A stretch of 64,000 nucleotides of DNA from Cryobacterium lactosi (GTDB taxonomy: Bacteria; Actinomycetota; Actinomycetes; Actinomycetales; Microbacteriaceae): contig NZ_SOHM01000029.1 in assembly GCF_004403945.1 (NCBI RefSeq), positions 38,978-102,977 of the forward strand, read 5' to 3'. Positions 48,234 through 56,940 of this stretch are shown here, one piece after another (within the stretch, counting starts at the first letter, position 1; every line of letters starts with the position of its first letter). The translations under genes and the position numbers were made by a program. The notes beneath the pieces were generated by a model. The model was not told the DNA's origin, did not search any database, and saw only the letters and a list, made by a program, of their open reading frames with translations.

Positions 48234-50498
48234 TCAGTTGTCTCCAAGGGATTTTAGTGTCTGATCAGTCGATCCATGAAGCAGCGGCGAGGCCTTGCCA
48301 GCCCACGAGATTACAAGCTCGTCCCGCGCACGGCTGGCCGCTACGTAGAGCAACGAACGCTCCCGCAACATCGCGTCCTCCAGCTCCTCTGGAGCGACGC
48401 CCTTGAGCGCCCAGGCGTTCGGAATCGACCCCTCCGAGACATCGAACAACAGCACGCGAGAGAACTCCATGCCTTTCGCCTTGTGCATCGTCAATACGAG
48501 TGGATGGCCAACAAAGCCGGCGCCTGGCTCGGTGAACGCTGCCGTTACTCCGCGATCGGCAAGCTGTTCCTTGAGCTTGAGCCCCTGGTTGCGAGATCGA
48601 GCCAAAACCGCCACCGTTTCGGGCGTGATGTCTTCATCAGCGAGCCAGCCCTTGAGCACCTCAGCGACCTTGTCGTACTGCCCATCGGCCGTGGTGGATG
48701 AGATCACGCGCGGGGACGGCCCGCTCCGCGACGAGCGGTACCCGTGCTCGTTCTCGTCGTTCCCGTCGCTGTCAACGAATTCGCCTCCTTCCAGCACGCC
48801 AAGCGCGAAACGCAGGTTCTGTTGGGTAGTGCGGTAGTTCAGCTTCAGCCGACGCGAGCGGCCCGTGATCTTGATGCCATATCGCGACAGCACCACCGGA
48901 TGGCCGTAAATGCGTTGATGCGTATCCTCCGCGATGAAGAGGTCGTTCTTGCCTTCACCTGCCAATGCGCGCAGCAACTGCCAGTGCAGTGGCGTGAGGT
49001 CTTGGCCCTCATCAACGAGTACGTGGTCCGCAAGGCGTTCTGGGTTGGAGTGTTCCAGATATGCAGCCGCAATTGCGGAGACCTCCGCGAAGCTCAGCGT
49101 GCCCATGTGTCGGGCGGATTGTCGGTATTGATCGACCACGGCCCACACCTCCGCACGTTTGCGACGATCGAGCGCGATGCCTCTACCGGGCCGACGCACC
49201 TTGAAGTACTTTTCCTTGCTAGTCACCCGGTTTGGCAGAATCACTTGGAGGTACTCGCCCTCAAAGAACGACGCGTTCTGCAGCTGCTCTGGCAGGTCCG
49301 CCCCAGCGTCATCGATCGCTTCGCGCCAACCGGCATCGGTGCCGACGAGCGCCCCACGGGGTTCGATCGGCACTCCAAAGACATGCTCCGCAGCCTTTCC
49401 GAACTGCGCACCGGCGGTGTCACGAACGGCAACGGCGAGCGCATCGATGCCGCGCACAAGCACACCCGGCTTGCCCAGACCTTTGGCCCACGGGGTCTTC
49501 GGGTCAAGCCGTTCGAGATCGCTCTCTAGAGCAGACGAAAGGGCCTTCGTGAACGTAGTGAGCACGACCCGGGAGGCGGGGTTCGTCTCAGCCAACCGGT
49601 GTGCCCGGTGCAAGAGCACCACGGTCTTTCCTGTGCCTGCGCCGCCCGACAAACGGAACGCGCCATTGAAATCTTTCTCAACGTATGTGCGCTGTTCCGG
49701 GTGCAGGAAGATTCGCCAGGCGCCGAAGTCTCCGCCTTCGATAACCCGCCTCAATTCTTCGTCGTTCTCAATGAACGCAAACTGCATCCGTGCGGCCGGG
49801 TGCTGCAGGCCCTTCGCGATTCGCTCATCTTCTGTCTCGTCAGCTGTTGGTGGAGTCTCCTCTTCGGGCTCTGCTTGTTCAGTGGTGAACCCAAGGGCCA
49901 CCCGAATCTTCTCTACCGTGTCGCCCACGGCTAGCCCAAGCACCGCATCAATTTGCCATTGGTTCGCGAGGCTCTCCGACATCTGCAACAGCTCGTCTTC
50001 ACTCGTGGCAGCGAAGATTCTCCGCGCAGCAAGCTCATCGAAACCGAGCGTCATAGTCAGATCCGTCAGGAGGTACCCGTGCGTCGCGAGAAACGACTCG
50101 GCAGGCTTGTCCGGTTTCGGACCGGCCTGCAAAGGATTCGTAGGCTGGTCGCCAGCCGCCGGCATCCCTTCTTCGATGATCTCCGTGATGCCGTTAATCG
50201 GGTTGAAGTGCAACACTCGCGTTCGCGCACGCTCGATCGCTTCGTCGTGCGGCCACGTGCCGTCGTAGACGTAGATCGACTCGCCGTTCTTCTGATCGAG
50301 TTTGAACAACACGGCCCGCCAGAACTGATCGACTCGCCCAGTGCGTGCGCGCGCATCCGCGGCCTTCTGCATTGGCTCAATATGTAGCCCCGGGGAGGTG
50401 TCGTCTGTAGCCAATTTCTGCAGGAAGGCGAAGGACTTCGACTGCACGATCTTGTCGAGCTTCTGCCCCTTGAGCTTGGACATCACAATCTGTGGCAT
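48234..50498 (-). CDS. UvrD-type helicase with RelE-like N-terminal domain
   Basis: A 754-aa protein. Residues ~1-100 resemble a RelE/ParE toxin fold: SFAFLQKLATDDTSPGLHIEPMQ, then RTGRVDQFWRAVLFKL and YDGTWPHDEAIERA. Residues ~265-750 are a superfamily-1A helicase with Walker A GGAGTGKT (285-292), motif II LVDEGQD (DEGQD 496-500), LTMHKAKGMEF and LLYVAASRARDEL. A charged linker (EEETPPTADETEDE) lies between. It is last in the operon, 7 bases after the DUF1998 helicase. Families with this fusion exist; a toxin activity of the N-terminus is inference, since the catalytic residues of RelE are not obvious. Confidence 0.85.
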   Translation of the reverse strand: MPQIVMSKLKGQKLDKIVQSKSFAFLQKLATDDTSPGLHIEPMQKAADARARTGRVDQFWRAVLFKLDQKNGESIYVYDGTWPHDEAIERARTRVLHFNPINGITEIIEEGMPAAGDQPTNPLQAGPKPDKPAESFLATHGYLLTDLTMTLGFDELAARRIFAATSEDELLQMSESLANQWQIDAVLGLAVGDTVEKIRVALGFTTEQAEPEEETPPTADETEDERIAKGLQHPAARMQFAFIENDEELRRVIEGGDFGAWRIFLHPEQRTYVEKDFNGAFRLSGGAGTGKTVVLLHRAHRLAETNPASRVVLTTFTKALSSALESDLERLDPKTPWAKGLGKPGVLVRGIDALAVAVRDTAGAQFGKAAEHVFGVPIEPRGALVGTDAGWREAIDDAGADLPEQLQNASFFEGEYLQVILPNRVTSKEKYFKVRRPGRGIALDRRKRAEVWAVVDQYRQSARHMGTLSFAEVSAIAAAYLEHSNPERLADHVLVDEGQDLTPLHWQLLRALAGEGKNDLFIAEDTHQRIYGHPVVLSRYGIKITGRSRRLKLNYRTTQQNLRFALGVLEGGEFVDSDGNDENEHGYRSSRSGPSPRVISSTTADGQYDKVAEVLKGWLADEDITPETVAVLARSRNQGLKLKEQLADRGVTAAFTEPGAGFVGHPLVLTMHKAKGMEFSRVLLFDVSEGSIPNAWALKGVAPEELEDAMLRERSLLYVAASRARDELVISWAGKASPLLHGSTDQTLKSLGDN

Positions 50499-50505
50499 GA
50501 GCGAG

Positions 50506-53500
50506 CTACTTTCCAGTTCCCAATGCTGCTACGACAGCTTCAATATTCGGTTCGACAATGACCCAGCCGGCTGCTTCAAGTTCGGCGCGGTCCCCATCTT
50601 CGAGCCCGAGCGCCACCGCGACCTGTTCGATTTCCCAAGCGATACCAACGGGGATGCCGTCAGCAACCTCTATACCGATTGTGGGTACTCCCATATCCGG
50701 CCAGACAGCAAGTTGTGACAACAGGTCTCGCTCGTCGCCGTCAGCGAATTCAAGCGCCGCTGCCCACTCGGCTGAGAGAGCAGCGTTGACCACAATGTCG
50801 ACCGCGCCAAATTGCGGCGCGTAGTCGTGCACCTCGGACATCGCCATGATCTCGCCAAGCCGTGTCACGTCGGCCGCACCGAGCAGGTTCGAGAGTCGCA
50901 GCCACAGTCGCCACGCATCCGCGTAGTTCGTATGCGCCAAGGCGCTCGGTCGGTCGTCGAGCATAACCACGACCTCGGTGGCATCTCCGCTTCCGGAGTA
51001 TCTGGAAGCCATCACCACAGACTCGCGCACCAGTTGCCATGCGTACGGCAGGTTGGATGATGCAGGCACGGCACCATTCAGTACGTCCGCTGCGCGCCCG
51101 ACCAGCGCTTCCGCTGAAACAACAGCTTCGACGAACGATCCTGGCAAGGTGAGCATCGGCAATGCATGAGCCACCCGCCTCCACCGGTCCTGAGCCGCAG
51201 CAGGATCCTGCAACCAGTCCATGAGCTGAGTTATCGGGTTGGCCGTCACGTGGTCTAGCGCGCTTGGTGACAAACCAAACTGGTTGACCATGGATGCCGC
51301 CAGGTCCCGGTCGAACCACGATGCAGCCGGCTCTGCGGTTCCCTGGTCCGCTCGCTTGATGTCATCCCAGGTGATCGCCATCACACCGTAGCCCTGCGCT
51401 CGCAGGTACCGCCGCTTTGAAGCGTCATCGGCGATCCGGTTGTGGGCGGTCGTCGCGTGAAACGCTCGACCGTCTGTGTAAATCGCCAGAGGAGTTGCTC
51501 CGCCGCCGACGGCCTCCAACACGAAGTCTGGTCGGGTCTTCCCGATCAAGGGCTGCGGGGTAAGCGCCCACTGATGCTTGCTGCCCGGCAGCGTCAGTCG
51601 AATGGTGTTGCCCCAGGCGCCGGGAATCTCCTTGATCGTGGCGCCGAGGGCGCGCGCCCGGTCCATGAACACTTTGCGGAACCACTGTTCGAGGATCGAC
51701 TCCGGGTCCTGTGACCCTGGATCGATTTGGGTCACGATCCAGGGAGCAGCATCGCCGTGCTCATCGACACCCAGAATCGTACGCAAGTGCCGTTCAGCGC
51801 TGGCGCGTGAGACGCGACCGAGATCTCCGCCCGGCGCGAAGGGAAGCAGACACCGATGGCAGGCGTTTCTGCCTTCGTGTTGACAGGGGCAGTCGGCCAC
51901 GATTCGCCAGGCCCGCTCGAGAATGTCTCGGACGTTGCCCTGGTCGGCCAGGTCCGCGAGGTACCCGGTACCGCCAGGCACGGCATCGTGAATGAGCAGG
52001 GCAATATTGTTGACCTCGTCGCCCAGCACGGGTTCCACGATGGTGACGAGTCTCAAGTGGTCGGGGTCGCCGCCAATGACCTCCCTCAGGCCCAACTGCA
52101 CCGCCGCCGAGAGGCTTGGCAGGCCAAGGCCGTCACCAACCGTCACTGCGCTGGGCAGCCGCAGCACGACGCCCTGCGTCGTCAGTGTGCGGCTGAGGGC
52201 GAGCTGCCGTGCGTGCTCGTCCTTGGACTTGCGGTAGCGACACCATGGGCGATGCTCCCGAGCGGTGTTGACGTCACCCTTCTGATCGAGCTTGCCGCAG
52301 GCCCCGCATACGCGGAACAGCGGCGGGGAGTGTTCCTCCCCCGCGACCATCCGTGGTACCCCCGCACCCGCTACCTTTCCCAAGTTGACCCAACGGATGG
52401 TCAGCTCTCGCAGATATTTCACTCCGAAGTTGGTTCCTTCAACGAACCACTGGCGCGCAACGTTGGCCGGGTCGATGTCGGCTGCGATCTGCACGGTGAA
52501 TCGCTCGCGCTGCCGCTCATCACGCCGGTCGCTGATGGTGGACTCGTCCCGGCGCACCTCGGCCGAGACCTGTTCCAGCTCTGCGACGTCGAACTTCTGG
52601 TTGGCGTCGGCGATGCCTTTGCTCCCGCAGCGCGGGCAGCTTGCCGCCCCCTTTGCTGCGTCGCCATCCATCGGCACCATGACGTCGCGGGCGTACCCGC
52701 AGTCAGGGCAGAACACCCAGGTCTGCACCCGGGAGCCTTCACTGCCCAGATCCACGGCGTCGATGAAGATCTCGACACCCTGGGCGTAGAAGGTCGCCCC
52801 CGGCGCGAGTTCGTTGATCGCGATTCCGGCGCCGCGCTCGTAGGTGATGGCGTCGTGCTGGAACTCCTGGCTATCGGGGTCGATCCAGCTCAGTGCGACG
52901 TCGAGCCTCACACTGTCGTCGAGCAGGGTGTAGTTGGGCAGCACACCAAAGCGCTCGAGTGCGCCGACCCAATGCTCGTCGTACAGATCGCTCGATTGAC
53001 GGATGACCATTCCCAGCGATGCCTTGGCCGCTCTAAATGCGACCTTGTCGTCTTCGCTCGCGGCCGGGTGACCGGCAGCCGCCTCCAACTCGGGCAGCGA
53101 TTCCACGATTGCCTTCTTGCGCAGCCGCAGGTTCTCGATCTCACCGTTCCAGCGAGCGCTGGACGCGATCAGCGTGCTTGCGATTCCGCTAGTGCGCGGC
53201 TCGACGCCGGGCATCGACCAACTGCGAAGTGTCTCGACTGCCCATTCGCTGAGGTGGTCGAAGGTTGCGAGAAAGGCCTCGAGGCGATCAATCGCGTTGG
53301 CTTCGGCATCGTCGATTACGGTCGCCAGGAACGCGGTTCCTTCGGTCTTGGCGAGCACGTCACGGGCGTGAGCGACGCCAGGGATCAGCCCCTCCGCGGC
53401 CAGGCGGTCAACGATGGATGCAATGTACTGGCGTCGCAGAATCTCTTCTGCGTTCAGGTAGGTGGCCGGCGGGCGCACCTCTCCATTGATCACGGAGAGC

Positions 53501-56500
53501 GGATCGCCCAGCTTCGGCAGCTGCTCGCCACGGCCGACGACGAAAGCCATCGTGAGCGCGTTCCCAGTCAGACGCCCCGCCCGCCCCACACGCTGCAGGT
53601 AAGAGGCGACCGATCTCGGTAGCCCAGCTAGGAAGACCGTCGAGAGGTCCCCGATGTCTATACCCATTTCTAGTGTGGGCGTAGCCACGAGCACGTTGGG
53701 CGCATCCGGCCTCTCAATCGCGGCCTTGAACCCGTCCTCGTATTCGAGGCGCACCTCGTCTTTGAGCATGCTGGTGTGCTCACGGGCGACCACCCGGCGA
53801 ATTTCGCCGTCGTTGTACTGCCCGCGGTAGTAGTTCGCCTTACCGGCAACGGGCCGAAGGGTGCCGCGGCAACGCGCCACCATGCACGGCCCGCCGCCAA
53901 GCTGGTCGACGACGGTGGCCGTTCCCGGCACCGGGGTCTGACACGTGTCGCACTCGAGCAAGTTGCGCGCGGCTTCCAGCTCAACGAGAGCAATGGGGGC
54001 AACGAGGATCCGGCTGGGGCTCAGCTGATAAGCGATCGCACCGCTGGCCCCGATCGGGGCGCTGAGAATGATCCCGCTCTTCTCTAATTCGACGAAGAGC
54101 AGCTTCGTGAGCTTGGCACCGTCAGAGGCCGTGACGCCGAGCACCTTGCGTGCCCAGACGGCGTACCAGCCCTGCGACGAGGTCGCCTGGTCGAGATTGG
54201 AGTCGCGGGCACCCTTCAAGGCAGCCGCGGAGCCGACCCGCGGGTAGGCAGGCGCTTCGCGATCTTTGGGGAAGGCGGGCATGCCTTCGCCACGGGGCCG
54301 ACCGCCCCAAACATGCCAACGCTCGCCGTTGTTCTCGATGTATTTGCGGAACCACTCGTGCTCAATCGAACCGCGCTCGCGCATGCGCTCGAGCACGCCA
54401 CGAACCCAGCGCACGACGTCTACCGTTGCGACCTCGCCGTCACTGTCCTCGTCTACGAAGCCCGCGGTCTCGAAGTCACGCACCGTTGCGCGACCGATGG
54501 CCTCGAGTCGCGTCTCCGGGCCCGCATCGACCTCGGCAGCCACAGAGCCAGTCAGCTCGAGAGTGCGACCGACCCGGGATTGCAGCCCGAATTCCATGGC
54601 CAGGTCGAACTTGAGGCGCTTTCGCACCAGTCTCATCGTTCTTGCAGGCACGTTTCGAGCGCTATCCTCGATCCAGAATGACGAGAAGGAATCTCGGTCA
54701 ACGACGTCAGGCGCCAGCAGGCGGTAGCGCAGGAAATTGTCGTCACCTGCGCGACGCAGGAGCTCCTCGGCAACGTCGTCGAGGGTCGAGACCCCCTCGC
54801 CGATGGCGTCCCGGATGGCATTTCGCAAGCTGAAAACGTGCGATCGGCTCTGCACGAATCCGGCGCGATGGGCGGCATCCTGCACGCTGTCGGTGAAGAC
54901 AAGCGCCTTCTTCTCGGTGGCGTCCAAATGCCGATCGCCGAAGATGGTGTTGATGCTCACCGAGAGCAGCGTCGAGATCGCGCTACCGAGGAAGCGGATG
55001 CCGTCGGCCTTCTGGCAGTTCGGGCAGACGTCGTTGTGCGAGGCCTCGTCGGCGTCGTCACCCATCAGCGTGAGAACAGGGAGAACGTCAGTAACGGCCT
55101 GCACGGCCTCCTCGTCGTGGGGCGGCTCGAGGCTGAGGTGGCGTTGCTGCACGTCGAACCAGAACAGTCCCTCCGTCTTCGACTCATCATCAGCAGCCGC
55201 CTGCTCCTGCTGGTCGGCTTCCCGCGGCGCATAAATGAGTGCCCGAAATCGCGCTGAGCTGTTGGCATGATTACGACGGATGTCGATGTCGCTGTGATCG
55301 AGGTCGAACCCAACAGGGCCGAGCTGCACGCCCCAGCCACTGCGCCCACAGTGCCGACAGTAGATGGCGGGGAATTTCGCGCGTCCTTCCACGCTGAACG
55401 GGTCGTCGTTCTCGCGCTCTTCGATGCCGCCGTCGTCAGACCAGTCGTATCCGACCGTGGGGCCGGCGTATCGGTCGAGCCGGGTGAGCGCGCGAACCCA
55501 CAAGTGCAGATCCACCGAGGCCGCCGAGCGGCCAGCCACAGCTCGTACGTGGCTCAGCGCAGCGATCACTGCGACCAGGAAACTTTCGCGGGCAGCATCT
55601 CGTTGCTCGATGCTCTCGGTAGTTCTGAGTCCGGCGGGAAACAACGCCACGGCCAGCGTGTCGATCGACACCGCATCGCTCGCGGCCTCGCAGAGGTCAA
55701 GGATGAACGGATGCCCCTGGGCAGCCGCGAGCATCAGCTCGGGGGTGGCGTCGGCGAACGCCTCCGCCGCATTCGGTTTGCTTCCTTCTGAGTACAGGGT
55801 GGCAAAGACCGTCGCAGCGAGGGTCTCGGCGTCGCGGTGTTGTTCGCCCAGCGCGGCGACTGCATCGATCAGTTCGGTGACGAGGGCAGCGTCCACAGGT
55901 CGATGTTGGAGGCCACGGTCGGCGAGACTTTCTTGAGCCCCCGCTGACCAGTCTTCGAGGCTCAGGCGGGTTTCGGTGATGATGCTCTCGTCATCGAAGT
56001 CGTCGCCGAAGACGGTGTTGGCGAAGTCGACCATGAGCGTGGGGTCGCCTTTGTCGCCGAGGGTGGCGGACGTGGCGATGGGGGTGATGAGCCCGAGCGG
56101 ACGAGCCCTAGCCGCGTCATCGATGTCTGGATGGGCGTCGGGCCAGTTGCGCTTGAGGGCGAGGCCCAGCCGGCGCAGCAACATGGCGACGTCGGTGCCC
56201 TGAGCTCCATCGTAGGTATGGAACTCGTCGAGCACGAGATAGCGCAGGCTGCTTGCGCTCTGCTTCCAGAGGGCCTGATCGGCGGGGCGCAGCAGCAGCT
56301 GGTCGAGCATCTTGTAGTTGGTGAGCAAGATGTCGGGGGCCTCGGCGTGCATCGCCGCGCGGTCGGTGATGAGCCCGTCGGCGGTGACGGTACTGCGAGT
56401 GGGTCCGCTCTGCCCGGTGTAAAGGGCGGCGCGCACCCCGCCCAGCGCAGGGCTGGTGGTGATGAGCTCGGTCAGGCGGCGGGCCTGGTCGTTGGCGAGG

Positions 56501-56940
56501 GCGTTCATCGGGTAGAGGATAAGCGCCTTGATTCCCTCGACGCCCTCGCGCTTGGCGCGCAACACGTGGTCAAGGATCGGGTGGAGGAAGGCCTCCGTCT
56601 TACCGGAGCCAGTTCCGGTGGTGACGAGCGTCGGCAGCGGGCGAGGTTTTTCAGCGCTCAGGTCCGCGCTGCTGAGCCGTGCAAAGGCCGCGGCCTGGTG
56701 CCCGTAGGGCGGGAAGCCTTCGTACCAGTCGAGTGTCGAACGCCAGCCGCCCTCCGCGGGCTTGAACGGCAGGCGCAGCCGCACGTAAGGGCCCTTGAAG
56801 ATCCCCCGCTCCGGATGCCGCAGAAAGCGATCGAGCGCCACGCGAGCGTCCTCATCGGCGAGGGCAAACGTGGTGGAGAGGTAGTCGACGAGTCCGTCCC
56901 GCACATCCTCCGCCTGAAGGGTCGGGAGCAGTTCGCTCAC
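50506..56940 (-). CDS. DEAD-helicase + DUF1998 + nuclease-like domain (DrmA/DrmB-like fusion)
   Basis: A 2144-aa protein. It is a superfamily-2 helicase of the YprA/MrfA type with Walker A TGTGSGKT (108-115), DEFH (238-241), SATLGDKG and the C-lobe LEMGIDIGDLSTVFLAGLPR / RVGRAGR near residue 1110. Several cysteine pairs follow (around 997, 1420 and 1540, e.g. CDTCQTPVPG and CPDCGYARDV). The DUF1998 (MZB) cluster DCPCQHEGRNACHRCLLPF is near 1682. Near 1800-1850, RPDFVLEAVGGGATPLAIY then TDGRAFHAT resembles a Vsr/DUF559-type nuclease. DISARM DrmA and DrmB together correspond to this protein. It overlaps the methylase gene by 4 bases. Confidence 0.85.
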   Translation of the reverse strand: MSELLPTLQAEDVRDGLVDYLSTTFALADEDARVALDRFLRHPERGIFKGPYVRLRLPFKPAEGGWRSTLDWYEGFPPYGHQAAAFARLSSADLSAEKPRPLPTLVTTGTGSGKTEAFLHPILDHVLRAKREGVEGIKALILYPMNALANDQARRLTELITTSPALGGVRAALYTGQSGPTRSTVTADGLITDRAAMHAEAPDILLTNYKMLDQLLLRPADQALWKQSASSLRYLVLDEFHTYDGAQGTDVAMLLRRLGLALKRNWPDAHPDIDDAARARPLGLITPIATSATLGDKGDPTLMVDFANTVFGDDFDDESIITETRLSLEDWSAGAQESLADRGLQHRPVDAALVTELIDAVAALGEQHRDAETLAATVFATLYSEGSKPNAAEAFADATPELMLAAAQGHPFILDLCEAASDAVSIDTLAVALFPAGLRTTESIEQRDAARESFLVAVIAALSHVRAVAGRSAASVDLHLWVRALTRLDRYAGPTVGYDWSDDGGIEERENDDPFSVEGRAKFPAIYCRHCGRSGWGVQLGPVGFDLDHSDIDIRRNHANSSARFRALIYAPREADQQEQAAADDESKTEGLFWFDVQQRHLSLEPPHDEEAVQAVTDVLPVLTLMGDDADEASHNDVCPNCQKADGIRFLGSAISTLLSVSINTIFGDRHLDATEKKALVFTDSVQDAAHRAGFVQSRSHVFSLRNAIRDAIGEGVSTLDDVAEELLRRAGDDNFLRYRLLAPDVVDRDSFSSFWIEDSARNVPARTMRLVRKRLKFDLAMEFGLQSRVGRTLELTGSVAAEVDAGPETRLEAIGRATVRDFETAGFVDEDSDGEVATVDVVRWVRGVLERMRERGSIEHEWFRKYIENNGERWHVWGGRPRGEGMPAFPKDREAPAYPRVGSAAALKGARDSNLDQATSSQGWYAVWARKVLGVTASDGAKLTKLLFVELEKSGIILSAPIGASGAIAYQLSPSRILVAPIALVELEAARNLLECDTCQTPVPGTATVVDQLGGGPCMVARCRGTLRPVAGKANYYRGQYNDGEIRRVVAREHTSMLKDEVRLEYEDGFKAAIERPDAPNVLVATPTLEMGIDIGDLSTVFLAGLPRSVASYLQRVGRAGRLTGNALTMAFVVGRGEQLPKLGDPLSVINGEVRPPATYLNAEEILRRQYIASIVDRLAAEGLIPGVAHARDVLAKTEGTAFLATVIDDAEANAIDRLEAFLATFDHLSEWAVETLRSWSMPGVEPRTSGIASTLIASSARWNGEIENLRLRKKAIVESLPELEAAAGHPAASEDDKVAFRAAKASLGMVIRQSSDLYDEHWVGALERFGVLPNYTLLDDSVRLDVALSWIDPDSQEFQHDAITYERGAGIAINELAPGATFYAQGVEIFIDAVDLGSEGSRVQTWVFCPDCGYARDVMVPMDGDAAKGAASCPRCGSKGIADANQKFDVAELEQVSAEVRRDESTISDRRDERQRERFTVQIAADIDPANVARQWFVEGTNFGVKYLRELTIRWVNLGKVAGAGVPRMVAGEEHSPPLFRVCGACGKLDQKGDVNTAREHRPWCRYRKSKDEHARQLALSRTLTTQGVVLRLPSAVTVGDGLGLPSLSAAVQLGLREVIGGDPDHLRLVTIVEPVLGDEVNNIALLIHDAVPGGTGYLADLADQGNVRDILERAWRIVADCPCQHEGRNACHRCLLPFAPGGDLGRVSRASAERHLRTILGVDEHGDAAPWIVTQIDPGSQDPESILEQWFRKVFMDRARALGATIKEIPGAWGNTIRLTLPGSKHQWALTPQPLIGKTRPDFVLEAVGGGATPLAIYTDGRAFHATTAHNRIADDASKRRYLRAQGYGVMAITWDDIKRADQGTAEPAASWFDRDLAASMVNQFGLSPSALDHVTANPITQLMDWLQDPAAAQDRWRRVAHALPMLTLPGSFVEAVVSAEALVGRAADVLNGAVPASSNLPYAWQLVRESVVMASRYSGSGDATEVVVMLDDRPSALAHTNYADAWRLWLRLSNLLGAADVTRLGEIMAMSEVHDYAPQFGAVDIVVNAALSAEWAAALEFADGDERDLLSQLAVWPDMGVPTIGIEVADGIPVGIAWEIEQVAVALGLEDGDRAELEAAGWVIVEPNIEAVVAALGTGK

